Shown here: one piece after another, positions 42,890 to 53,209 of the stretch
Layout: every line of letters starts with the position of its first letter
How positions within the stretch are numbered: position 1 is the first letter of the stretch
Source: Neoechinorhynchus agilis
Lineage: Eukaryota; Acanthocephala
Length of the DNA stretch: 64,000 bases
NCBI GenBank assembly: GCA_051530055.1
Contig: CM121342.1
Coordinates: 15,996,001-16,060,000 of the forward strand
Reading direction: 5' to 3'
Notes under the pieces: model-generated
What the model was told of the DNA's origin: nothing
The model's database searches: none
The model's input: the letters and a program-made list of their open reading frames with translations, nothing else
Program-made: the position numbers and the translations under genes

Positions 42890-45307
42890 TCAATCATTGC
42901 CGATGGCTGTCCATTTATCCACTTTGGCGGTCCAGTCGACGGTGTTTGCCCATGCGAAAGGGAGAGTGGAGCAGAGTCTCAGGAAGGTGCATCGGAAGCT
43001 CTGGCGTTGTTCGGGCGGTCGTCCTCTAGAATAGAAGACTAGACCAGATATGGCCCACGCGTTCCATATAGATTTGCTAGACTTAAGATTGAGGCCTAGT
43101 CGGGCAGCACGCTTTGCTTTGGCATTAGCACATTTGAAGAGTCGTTTCATCTTATTCAGGTCAGCCGAGAATGACAGATTACTACTGAGGGTAAAGCCCA
43201 GAATGTTGAGTCTATGAAAAACCGGGAAAAAATCAAGGGCGAAAAACCTCTTGACAAAGTCTCTAATGTGTCGCTTACCAACGACGGATTTTGATTTTAT
43301 TAAAAACTTGGTCTTATTATTATTTAGTGCAAGCCCCATGTGTGGAAGTTTTTCTTTTAGGAAATTGAGAACTGCTGCAAGCTTCTTTTGAGCTTGTACA
43401 TAGTTGCCCTCTTTTATAACCACGGTGAGGTCGTCCGCGTACATGGTGATTGAACGACAGATTTTACAGTTTTGAACAATATATTGGGAGGCTAAGCAGA
43501 AGAGAATCGGTGATAAAGGAGAGCCTTGGGGAACTCCTTTAACCTGATAGTAAACCAAGCGAGCGGGATCATCCGAGAAGAAAAACCGTTTGGACTTCAG
43601 GGTATTGTGAACCCTAGCTATGTAATTGAAAGGAAAGTTAAAAAAGCGTAAGATATTTAGGATAAAATCGATATTAATATTGTCAAATGCCTTGCTGATA
43701 TCAAACGAAATCAAGATATTCATGGCACGACGGTTCTGTCCAAAATTACGTATAATTTCGTTCATAGCGGAATGAACTGATCTGCCGGGAACGAAACCAT
43801 GGCATCGTCTATCGATGAGATCATGCTCACAGGAGAACTCGACAATCCGCTTTGCCAAGACTCTCTCATAGATGGAAACCAAAGAGTTTTGGATAGAGAT
43901 TGGTCTCACATTTTCCGAAGAAGATATTGATCGAACCTTACCCTTGCGTAGGAAAATCCTTTTTGAAATATTAATTTCTGACCATTCTTCAGGAGAGGCT
44001 AGTAGCATGACACTGGCCAAGGATGCTATGTTATCCCTGCTCAAAACGTTGGTTGCTTTAAAACAGGCTGAAGAGCCGTTGCATGAGGTGAGGTTCTTAG
44101 AGGTCCACCACTGTAAAAAATCCTTTTTGGTAAGATCAATTCTCCGTGGTTTGGGAAGTATGAAGTTGGTGGCTATGGGGATCGGACTGGCCTCATTCGA
44201 GTGTTCGGAACAAAGCGCCCTGATGACTGTATCAAAGCCTGAAGATCTAATCCAGGCTGCAGCTGCCCTTTTCCAGGGGAAGGAGCGTTTCCGGTTTACA
44301 ACTCTCCACCATTCCGATGAATGGGGTAGATACTTGCTGATCATTTTGCGATCTTGGGCGATCTGGAATCTGACCTTGCACGGCCAGTAAAGAGATGACC
44401 AAAACTTACAAGATCTAGTGTCGCCCGCTGCCTTAGCTTTAAAGAGTTCCCTACCATAAAGGGATAATAGGTTGGATTTCCGAGGTAATCCTACTGATCT
44501 CCTAACTGTGGTAAGGAAATTGTTACTAGTGTCAGCCAAAAAATTGTTAATATCTTTAAGCTCAGTGGATTTTGACCCAGAGAGATAAAAGCGGGTAGCA
44601 GCATTAAAGAGACTAACATTTAACCATCCCAATTTGAACTATCGCGATAACAGAACGTTCTTGTCGAGCTCCCAAGTTAAAACGTCGTGTCCAGCGACTT
44701 GGAATACAGAGGATTGAGAAATTAAAATAGGTTTGTAGAAGCCACTTTTTCGGTATATACACAGATCCAGGTACGAGGATGAAGATCCGTCAGTAAAAGT
44801 AGGATAATCGGGCGTAATGAGGTTGTGGGATTCTCCAGAACGAATAATAGAATTGATCCATTTCTGCGAAGGATCATTAAAGTCGCCAAAACAAAAGTCA
44901 ATACCTGACCCTAAGATGTTCTTCAAAATGGACTTATTGCGAGGGAGATGTATCTTATGGGGCCGGACATAGATGTTAGCTAATAGAAGTTTAGAGCCTT
45001 TAATACAAACTGAAAAAATTGAATAAGACAGATCATCGGAGGAAAACGATGTGATCTGTGTGGGACCGAGAGAAGGCAGGAAAAAAGACAGTAGACCTTG
45101 GGAATTGGGCGAATGAGGAGGGGTACAGAATAAGACAAATTGTTCGGTCAGTGAGCTTAGACCTTGAGGTAGGTCGTGAACATTATAGACAGACTTGGAC
45201 TCCTGAATAAAGATGATGCTGCACCGCCAGGCCTCTGAGAGCAGTCTATGGATACTAACCCGTCCGCCAGAGTTCCACTGCACGATCCTTAACTCCGTAC
45301 TGAGCAT
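42890..45307 (-). CDS. LINE ORF2: APE endonuclease and reverse transcriptase
   Basis: One frame of about 805 codons interrupted by a single TAG at 44639-44641. The endonuclease part (residues 1-222) has RIVQWNSGGRV, FIQESK with the catalytic glutamate, CFGDFNDPS and a final AGHDVLTWEL. The reverse transcriptase shows VRPISIQNSLVSIYERVLA, a motif A FDISKAFDNIN, GVPQGSPLSPILFCLAS and MYADDLTVVI with the catalytic aspartates, then a thumb and a C-terminal segment with WAISGLVFYSRGR. No RNase H domain. Apart from the TAG, which lies between the endonuclease and RT domains, nothing is broken, so the copy is recent. A stop between domains blocks a full-length product unless it is read through. Confidence 0.9.
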
Positions 45308-46617
45308 TCTTGAATAAGTTTGTGAACTCCCGTTTCACAAACCTGAGATTGTTCTTGGATAATATCCCGAACGAAGAGTTCGTTCTCGTGCATCTCAACA
45401 TCTGAGTTGGATAGGTTCGGATTGACAGGAGACGCTTTACGAACACGTTTGCAAGAAATCGGGCTGTCTATAGATCCGTGAGGAAACAAGTTGTCCAAAC
45501 GTGATGTTATAGTAGCCATTAGGGCATCCAGATGAGAGGCCAATCTTTTCTCGATTCCTTGTATAGCCATATTTATTCGGAGATCTACCATCTGCATGAT
45601 CTTATCCGAAAAGTGACGAAGTTTTTCGTCGATAGAAACTTCGTCCGGGGACGTTCGCTCAGAGGGCCATTTGTTCGGCGGTGGGGGAGCAGATTCATGG
45701 ACTGCTATCTTACTTGGAGCCGGGCGTACTGATTTAGCACTGTTATTTGTGTATGTCCTTTGAGCCCAATTGAGATATTGTTTGAAAATTGGACATGATT
45801 TCGAGAAAGCACAATGTCCTTCCTTTTTACAGTTAGCGCAACATTTTAAGTCCTTCGGGCAAGTTGACGAATGGTGGTTCCGCGCACAAAACGCGCAAAT
45901 GGACTTTTTAGTGGGGCATCTTTGGGACCAATGTCCCCAGGATTGGCAAATGCTGCACCGTGGAAACGTAAAGTCGTCTAATCTTGAAATATCATTCATT
46001 GAAAAATTAACTTCCATCCCCTGGAAGCAACATCTCTCCTTTATCAGTGCGTCCCTTCGGTCGGCTTGAGCTTTTACTACCGCCTTGGGAATAAACTTGG
46101 CTGTACGAGCCGATTTGAGGAAGAATAGTATCTCGCATCCAAATTTGTTCTCGAACGATTTTTTATCTGCAGTGTCGATTTCAGGAGACAATCCATTCAC
46201 GAGAAAGGTTGAATTGTAGCTTGTGTTTATAATTTGAACTCCGGACGTGTCACAATTCGTTTCGATGAACTTGTGAAAGTTGCTTAGATGAAGATTACCA
46301 TTGAAGTATATTTTTAATTGACCTGCGAAGTATGTAGTAGAGTTGATTCTTATGATGTCGTCGTTCAGCGTTTTAAGCCAAGGGGAAAGGTAGCGTTTGA
46401 ATAGTTCTTCACGTGGTAGAGTGGGATTAGCTTTTAGAGTAATAACATTGGATTTCTTCTTCAATGGTGCCTCCAGGAAGATGAGTTCCTCGTGAGAGCT
46501 GCTTGGGTTGTTTGGTTTAGAGAGCAATAGCTCTCTTGTTGAAGACGATATAGGTATTTTCAGAGTATTGGGTGGCCGTTTGCCAACCTCCGCCGCAACA
46601 ACAGGTTGCGAAAACAT
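45289..46617 (-). CDS. LINE ORF1: zinc-knuckle nucleic-acid binding protein
   Basis: An intact 442-residue frame. An N-terminal half without known motif (possible RRM-like region, LKIYFNGNLHLSNFHKFIET) is followed by three CCHC-type knuckles: CSICQSWGHWSQRC, CAFCARNHHSSTC and CCANCKKEGHCAFSKSC, then a proline-rich linker and a coiled-coil-like helix (IDEKLRHFSDKIMQMVDLRI). ORF1 proteins of this kind coat the LINE RNA. The stop lies 19 bases inside ORF2, a common arrangement for reinitiation. Confidence 0.88.
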   Translation of the reverse strand: MFSQPVVAAEVGKRPPNTLKIPISSSTRELLLSKPNNPSSSHEELIFLEAPLKKKSNVITLKANPTLPREELFKRYLSPWLKTLNDDIIRINSTTYFAGQLKIYFNGNLHLSNFHKFIETNCDTSGVQIINTSYNSTFLVNGLSPEIDTADKKSFENKFGCEILFFLKSARTAKFIPKAVVKAQADRRDALIKERCCFQGMEVNFSMNDISRLDDFTFPRCSICQSWGHWSQRCPTKKSICAFCARNHHSSTCPKDLKCCANCKKEGHCAFSKSCPIFKQYLNWAQRTYTNNSAKSVRPAPSKIAVHESAPPPPNKWPSERTSPDEVSIDEKLRHFSDKIMQMVDLRINMAIQGIEKRLASHLDALMATITSRLDNLFPHGSIDSPISCKRVRKASPVNPNLSNSDVEMHENELFVRDIIQEQSQVCETGVHKLIQECSVRS

Positions 46618-49600
46618 TGATAACCTTTTGCGCCTATTTTAACCTCAACACGCATTCTACATAACGCGTAACGTATCGATCGCTTAACATCCTCTCCCCT
46701 TTGTCAGAAATTGGTCATATGGCAGCACTGGTCTTTTCCTCAGTCTTGTGCTCCGTCTCAAACTCAACTGCTGATTATTCGGATGATCGTTCGTATGGAT
46801 CAGCGGAACGCTCACGTCGTCCTCGAGATTCGGAGAGGAGCCAATTGGAAGATCGTTCGTATTTATCGTCGGGACGCCAACCTCTTGAATGTTCTGGCTA
46901 CCCAATTGGTCTGTGTATCTCTGGTGAATACCTCCCATCGATCCATCTTCCACCCTTTTGTCTCCCACTACAGCATCCCATTCTTTTTCTCTTTTCGTCG
47001 GTTCCTTATGTGCCCTCGATGCCAACTGGTTGCTGTCTTGGTCCTCCATCGCAACTAACCTTTTTCTCACGTGGTTACCATGCACTCTTCTTGTTTCCCC
47101 GAAACTATCCTTGACCAAATATGACACCGGTCCGGTTCTTTTAATAACGATTCCCATCTCCCAATGATGATCCAAGCTCTTTTTGAACCATACGGACTGA
47201 TCGGCTTCCATTATTCGATCTCCCAAATCGACTGGACCATCGACACTCTTTTCATGTTTGATGGGTTACAGATTATCCAAACTGCCTTTCAAACGATATC
47301 CTAGCAATTCCATTGCAGGTGCTACCCCTGTCGTTCCATGCGGCGCAGTTCTATACGCGAACAAGAACTCGTCCAAGTCTTCTTGAGTGATTTGCCCATC
47401 AAGCGACTTAGTTCTAGTCTTGAACGTTCTCACCATTCGCTCCGCGAGACCGTTTGTCTGGGGATGGTATGGACTCGCTCTCACGTGAATAATCCCTCTC
47501 TTTGCACAAAACTCTCGAAATTCGTCGGATCTGAATTGAGGACCATTGTCTGACACAATTTTTCGCGGAATGCCGAATCTTGAAAATATTTCTCTCAGTT
47601 TTGGTAACAGTCTTGATACCGATGCTTCTTTCCCTAATTTTAATATTTCGGGCCATTTTGAGGTAGCATCTACCACCACAAGGAACATATCTCCTTTCAC
47701 AGGTCCTGCCAAATCTATATGTAGTCTATTCCATCGTTCCTTCGGTGTATCTCACGGTATCAGGGGCAATTTCGGTACATTAGGACGTTGACTCTGACAG
47801 CGGATACAATCATTCACTGTTCTTCTTATGTCGTCCTCGAGTTCGGGCCACCATATAACGTACCGGGCTACGGCTTTCATTCCTTCGATACCCGGGTGCC
47901 CCTTGTTTAACGTGTCAATTGCATGTTGTCGCAACTTCTTCGGCAGTACTATCCTTTCATTGAATTTTATGATACTGTTTTCATAGGATAACTCTTCTCG
48001 TCTTCTGTGGAACGGTTTCTCCATTTCTGCTACTTTTCTAGGCCACCCTTGCTCCAAATACCTTCTAAGCCGCATTAATTCATCATCGTTAGCCGTTTCT
48101 TCTCCTACCATCTTCGGTGTCAGTTCACAAATGCCGGCTTTTCCTCGTATATCCAACAAAGCACCTTATCTTCTTGACTCACATTATTATCCGATTCTGC
48201 TTTCATCGGTAATCGAGATAGAAAATCCGCGTGCACATTACTCGTACCTCTGATGTACTTTACATCATACTCGGACGAGTGGGCTATTGGACATTTTTGT
48301 CAAATCTCTTTTCGTGCTGAGAATAAACTCTACGGCTTATGGTCCGTCTGAATCGTGAATCTTCGCCCATATAAAAATCTATGAAATCGCTTGACTCCGA
48401 AAACTATCGCCAATGTCTCTTTATCGATCGTTGCATAATGCTGTTCAGTTAATTGCAACTTCATTGATGCATACATTATGGGTTTGGGTCGACCATCGGC
48501 AAGCTGGTGGTATAGCACAGCACCGACTCCCACATCGCTTGCATCACAAGCTAAAATGATTGGCCAATCGTCACGAAACGGTTGCAAACTTTCGGAATTG
48601 TTCAGAGCCTCTTTAAATTTTCCGAATATGCTTTGTTCTAATTCAGTCCATATCTATGTCGCTTCTTTTGTTAACAATCGATACAATGGTTCAGCTATTC
48701 CTTGTAGATTTGCAATGAATCTTTCGTGAAAATTTATCATCCCAAGAAAACTTCTCAACTCTTTCTTGTTAGACGGTGCCGGCGCCGTCTTGAAGCGTAT
48801 ACCCGAGGAAGTCCACTTCGCTCTCGAAGAATCTGCACTTTTGAAATTTAACATTCACATTCGCATTTTCTAAACGATCCAAACCCGATTCCAAATTTCG
48901 GAGATGTTCTTCATCGGTCTCACCTGTGATAACAATATCATCCAAATACGCGTCTACATTTTTCAATCCATTCAGCAACCCATCGATCCACTCCTGAAAT
49001 ACCTGTGGCGCAACGGATAACCCAAATGGCAACCTTGAGTACTTGTACCATCCCCAAGGCGTTGAGATAGTCAATATGTGCTGACACTCTTCGTCTACCT
49101 CCATTTGAAGGTAAGCATCCGCCAAATCCAATATCGAATACTTTCTACCTTTCGCAATTTTACCAATCACATCTTCAACGCTTGGTATTCGATATGTATC
49201 TCTTAGTAAATATCGATTGACGGAACTTCGAAAATCCCCACATATTCGGACTCTTCCCATGTCTTTTCTTACAATTACAATAGGCGTTGCCCATTCCACA
49301 TCTTATCTGATTACTGAGAAGTCTGTCGATCTCGTCTTTGACCACCTTTTCTAGTGCCAGCGGAATCCTACTAGCGCCACATCGTATTGGAAAGGCATTT
49401 CGTCCCACGTTAATTCTCGCTTTGAAATTCCTTATAGGGGTTTGTTTTTGTTTGAACACTGCTTCATATCGACCAACGATCTTGTCCACTCTGCTCTTCG
49501 TATCCAATTTCAGCGTATTTAGTCTGACTACATCGGGCAATTTCAATTTGAAAACACTGATCCATGGTAAACCGAACAAGCAAATCTCCTCTCCTTGTAT

Positions 49601-50899
49601 AACTGCCGCTCTCACTCCTTGAGTCTTTCCATCCACATTCACCCAGATCAGACATTCTCCAAGATTGTTCACAGGTAAACCTCCGTACGCTTTCAACACC
49701 TTCGGCGCTGTTAAATGTGGTTTTCCGATCGACTCTCAAACTCTTTCACTGATCGTACTCGTTTCTGCACCGGTATCGAATTGCATCGGAAATATCTTAC
49801 CATTAATTACCACATCAATTACGGCATTTCTTTTATTTCCTTCATAATCTTTCTCGATCTCTGCAATTTTCCATTCTCTGTAATTGCTCTCCTCAACCTG
49901 CTCTGCAATGCTCATTCTTGGTTCTTCGATTCTCTTCTTTCGACATAAAGTTCTCACATTCTTACCCCGCAAAAAACTCCCTTGTGCACATTCTTTGCAT
50001 AGACTTCGGAGCTTCCAAGTGTGCATATTTGATCCTACTAACGCACGTCTCATCAGATATTGTCCCTTTTCCTTCTAGTACCGCGCAAGCTTCCTCGGTA
50101 GCTTCCATTGCCTCAGCTATCTTAAATAATGCGTCCAATGATAATCCCTCCTGCTGCAGAAGCGTTTTTCTCAGAGCGTTGTTCTTCGTATGGGCGATTA
50201 TCACGTCTTTAATTCTATCATCAGTCGCCGTTCTCTCGTCCACGATTTCCTTTTTGAAAAAATTACAGCCCCTTGCTGCACCACGCAGATCTGCTACCCA
50301 CTCTTTATGCGATCTATTTCCTTGTTGCAACGTGTTGAATTTGTATCTAGCTGACATCTCGAGATCCTTCTCCTTCAATTGCTCTCCAAGTATCTTTGTT
50401 ATCTCTTCGAAACTCATCGCTGCCAATTCTTGTGCTGCTGTAACCATTTTTAGAATCGTATACATCCTTGCTCCCATCCATGTCAACAAGCAAGCTCGTC
50501 TCTTGTTCATCGCGTCCACTCCGCACGCATTTAGATGTTCTGTCAATTGTTCGATGTACTCGTCCCATGCCTGTTCATCCTTATTGTACTCCTTGAACAC
50601 TGGAATTGACCCTCCTTCACTCTTATTCCCGCTCTGTCCTTTCAGAAACATTTCGATTGTCTTCATCTGAGAAGCCAATAATTCCATTAGGTTGATTTTA
50701 TCGGTTTTTCCCTCGTCGCCAACTGTATGCTCTTCTTTGACAGGATCCATCTTTATTTTTCAAAACCCAAAACACGCGCGCGCCTATTTTAACCTCAACA
50801 CGCATTCTACATAACGCGTAACGTATCGATCGCTTAACAATGAGGAAGCTTTAATTTCTAAGGTTTTTATCGACAACACCGCTCACAGAAACACAAAGT

Positions 50900-51183
50900 C
50901 AGCCTGTATTAAATATAATGATTTGATTTTATCCTTACCTGAGAAAAAATCTTGTCCTCTGACGCCATTCGAATGGATCCTTTGCCCAAAAAGCCTTATA
51001 TCTATCGGTTGGGAATGAAATAGCTGCCATTAAGATTTTCACGATTTGAATCATTATGTAGCTTCCAGCATGAATGAATCTGAGCAATAATAAGCTCGTA
51101 ATAAAGATTGGAAGATGACATATCCTGGGTATCTCATCGAGGCTGTACCCGTAGAGGTGGAAAAAGTTGATGATGAATTGCAT
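50900..51183 (-). CDS. 5' exon(s) of a host membrane-protein gene, next to the LTR element
   Basis: An 80-residue open frame starting at 51183: MQFIINFFHLYGYSLDEIPR, a hydrophobic segment (LPIFITSLLLLRFIHAGSY), an amphipathic stretch and KAFWAKDPFEWRQRTRFFL. It ends in a strong donor (CTCAG|GTAAGGAT, 50,941). An acceptor TTTAATACAG and a short possible exon (GCTGACTTTGTGTTTCT, about 50,892-50,908) with another donor (GTGAGC) follow before the LTR element begins at 50,839. I do not recognise the family. The composition, splice sites and membrane segment make it a real gene start, and the retroelement would sit in its next intron. The downstream exons were not found. Confidence 0.5.
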
Positions 51184-51189
51184 TATGGA

Positions 51190-51760
51190 GCATTTCTATT
51201 TTACGGGAAGCGAGTTATAACTTAAATCATGGCGAGAATCGTCATTTTGGAACAATGAATTCGTGGGTGTTCATTGCGCTATGACTTGTCTTGTGTTCTA
51301 GTTATGTTATTGTAACTTGGAGTGAGATGCCCTCACTGAATGTGAGCAAATCTACGTTCTAATGTCATATGTGAAAAAAACGGTGAACCATTCTCTTTGT
51401 TTTCGAAGTCAATCTTTAACGGAGATGTGCTATTCGAGAATCGCACACAAACCAACTTCAGATTGGTAATCTTAAACGATTAATGTAACTGGTGTCCCTC
51501 TCAACAGACTACGAATGGGTGTTTTCTCTACTTATGTATATAGCCGTTTTGTCAACAAAATGGGGTTTCTAATATGAAAACGAGGTCTATCGTACCTATT
51601 TGTCAACATGGCAGCGAAGGAAATGCCACTTATAAGTAGCAGCATCGCCTGATGAACTGGACATGTTTTCGAGTCTTTGTTGCCTATTGCTTACACGAAG
51701 AATTTTTAAATTTTCCCGCACACTGCTTTTCTTTTTTTAAGGTGTTTTATATTCATTGAA
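51190..51760. other. Intergenic stretch, nothing recognised
   Basis: Upstream of the membrane-protein exon and before the SINE cluster. No open frame or repeat supported. Confidence 0.4.
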
Positions 51761-51764
51761 TAAA

Positions 51765-51850
51765 GTTCTGGACCGTGTGTCCATAATTCAGCCGTGTATG
51801 CAAGAAATAAAACATATCTACCAAAAGACTACCGGCAGAGCCACATATAA
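51765..51850 (+). mobile_element. SINE 3' tail fragment
   Basis: GACCGTGTGTCCATAATTCA, GCCGTGTATGCAAG, AAAACATATCTACCAAAAGA and CTACCGGCAGAGCCAC match the tail of the full SINE at 52,151-52,228. So two units of this family stand in head-to-tail order about 55 bases apart. Confidence 0.8.
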
Positions 51851-51904
51851 AATTTCTAAAAAAAATCGGAAAGCTTATCCAGGCTAAAGTGGCGAAGTTT
51901 GTAC

Positions 51905-52228
51905 ATTCCGCAGTTGTGCTGAGGTGGTCAAGTGGACTAATGCTCCTGATCCCATTTAGGGTCAACGGGTTTGAATCCGTTACCGCCAATGACGCACAAC
52001 CAAAAGGGACGAAATATTGCTGAAGGGAGGAAACTCACTGATGAGTCCCGCCTCCTCGGGAGGTATCTGAGAATCTGGAGGAATGTACAAGCTTATAACC
52101 GTACGGTCTCGGGGCATTGAGTGCAGACCAGCGCTTTCCAACACCGAAATCGGTGGACTGTGTGTCCATTCGGCCGTGTATGGAATAATAAAATATCTAT
52201 CAAAAGACTACCGGCTGAGCCACTCATA
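51905..52228 (+). mobile_element. tRNA-derived SINE with hammerhead-like core
   Basis: Head: Pol III box A-like TGGTCAAGTGG (51,925-51,935) and box B-like GGGTTTGAATCC (51,967-51,978) with a T-arm stem AACGG/CCGTT. Body: GGGAC (52,006-52,010) followed by GAAA and TATT; CTCA (52,034-52,037), CTGATGA (52,038-52,044), GTCCC (52,045-52,049); GGTATC (52,062-52,067) and TGAG (52,068-52,071). These are the conserved strands of a hammerhead ribozyme, in the order GAAA strand, CTGATGA strand, cleavage-site strand. Tail: from 52,151, shared with the fragment at 51,765-51,850, with AATAAAATATCTATC. A second partial copy lies at 25,500-25,640 (minus). Confidence 0.75.
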
Positions 52229-52229
52229 A

Positions 52230-53200
52230 GAATGTTAATATCAAAATGTGTCGATATGTGAGGAGGTATCGGGGTATATGATTAGAAATGTTATTTAGGT
52301 CGCTCTCACACGCGATTATGGTTTATTTTATTGCTACATTTTGTTAGCCATGAAGGCAGACTTTGTTTTTAATGAGGGCGAAGCAAATATAAATAATTTA
52401 ATTTTGTTTAATATTTCGTAATCTACGTGGGACTTTTTCAGAATTGCTTAAGTGACCATGAAGTGAGGGCTGTTGTCTACATAGTTTCTCGTAGAAAAAT
52501 GCAGCAGCAATCGGATTGAACAAACCGGCAAGAATCTTAAGACGAGATTGGACGAACATAAGCAGTCTAAGATGCAGAGGGCGGTAACGTGGATGGGATA
52601 AATTATAACCAAACATTGGTTTTAGCGAGTGAACATCATAACTTTCGGTGCTTAATTAAGGAAGCCTTCTTAATCAAAGAACAGAAACTCGACATGAATG
52701 ACCAATGACGAGGTTACAAACTCTGTCCTCATGGCTAACAAAATGTCGCAATACAATGAACCATAAGGACATTTGAACATAATGAGCAGTCCTCCTTTTT
52801 TGGAACTGATGATGAACCCGACGCGGTTCAAAACGTCTTGAGTATATTTTTATAAGCAAATCTGAAATGGAAGCATTAAGGTTTAAAGACGATTTTGCGC
52901 TTGCATCGTCGAAAAGAAACACCGATCTGAGCTGATCATTAAGACACCAATCGATTTTATAGCTTTACTTAAAAGTTTGAGGATTATGGTTAAATACTTT
53001 ATGTCTTCTTGAGGATTCTGGATATCCAAGATGGTAGTTATGTGTTTTCTTCTCAAATATCAACGCAATGGCAAGCTGGGTAGTGTGTTTCTCATTGGGT
53101 AAATTTTTCATGAAATGCATCATAAATCAATTTTCGAGAATTTCCTTCCTGATGCAAACAATGAGCAACGCGCTCTCTCTTTAGACATGCATTTGCGTTT
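52230..53200. other. Intergenic stretch, doubtful minus-strand exons
   Basis: Minus-strand frames at 52,674-52,922 and 52,398-52,616 have coding-like composition. The second holds RLKILAGLFNPIAAAFFYEK, which faintly resembles the seventh membrane helix (NPxxY region) of G-protein-coupled receptors, but I could not assemble a receptor around it. Not annotated as a gene. Confidence 0.3.
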
Positions 53201-53209
53201 CCGACTCAC

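Larger units (their letters stand above)
42833..46629 (-). mobile_element. Full-length LINE inserted in the 3' LTR of the gypsy-type element
   Basis: Target-site duplication GCGCCTATTTT at 42,822-42,832 and 46,630-46,640. The element is about 3.8 kb, with a 5' untranslated region of about 12 bases, ORF1, ORF2 and a short 3' end of about 57 bases that ends in a T-run and GGC, not in poly(A). ORF1 and ORF2 overlap by 19 bases. The layout (CCHC ORF1, APE endonuclease, RT, no RNase H) fits the Jockey/I group. It is almost intact: ORF1 is open and ORF2 has a single in-frame TAG. It must be younger than the LTR element. Confidence 0.92.
42767..50839 (-). mobile_element. Ty3/gypsy-type LTR retrotransposon (fossil), carrying a LINE in its 3' LTR
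   Basis: Fossil. Ends: 5' LTR 50,724-50,839 (116 bases, TG..CA on the minus strand), 3' LTR 42,767-46,689 split by a LINE. Host duplication ATGAG at 42,762-42,766 and 50,840-50,844. A purine tract adjoins the 3' LTR, and a TGGCGAC primer-site-like string adjoins the 5' LTR. Parts on the minus strand: gag about 49,960-50,750; protease (DTGAETS) about 49,700-49,850; reverse transcriptase about 48,650-49,330 (LPFGLSVAPQVFQ, YLDDIV); RNase H about 48,330-48,600; integrase about 47,270-48,160 with zinc-binding and core domains, then a GPY/F-like end about 46,690-47,230. The order RT, RNase H, integrase and the residues are of the Ty3/gypsy group; no envelope is visible. Broken, at roughly half a dozen or more points. 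The two LTRs differ at about four sites in 115 bases, so insertion was fairly recent. Confidence 0.9.

Noticed and set aside
43872-44390. Plus-strand 172-residue ORF inside the LINE
   Set aside because: Antisense shadow of the LINE reverse transcriptase.
51905-51985. A functional tRNA gene
   Set aside because: Box A and B are recognisable, but the acceptor and anticodon stems do not pair well and the sequence continues into a body and tail repeated elsewhere. It is the head of a SINE.
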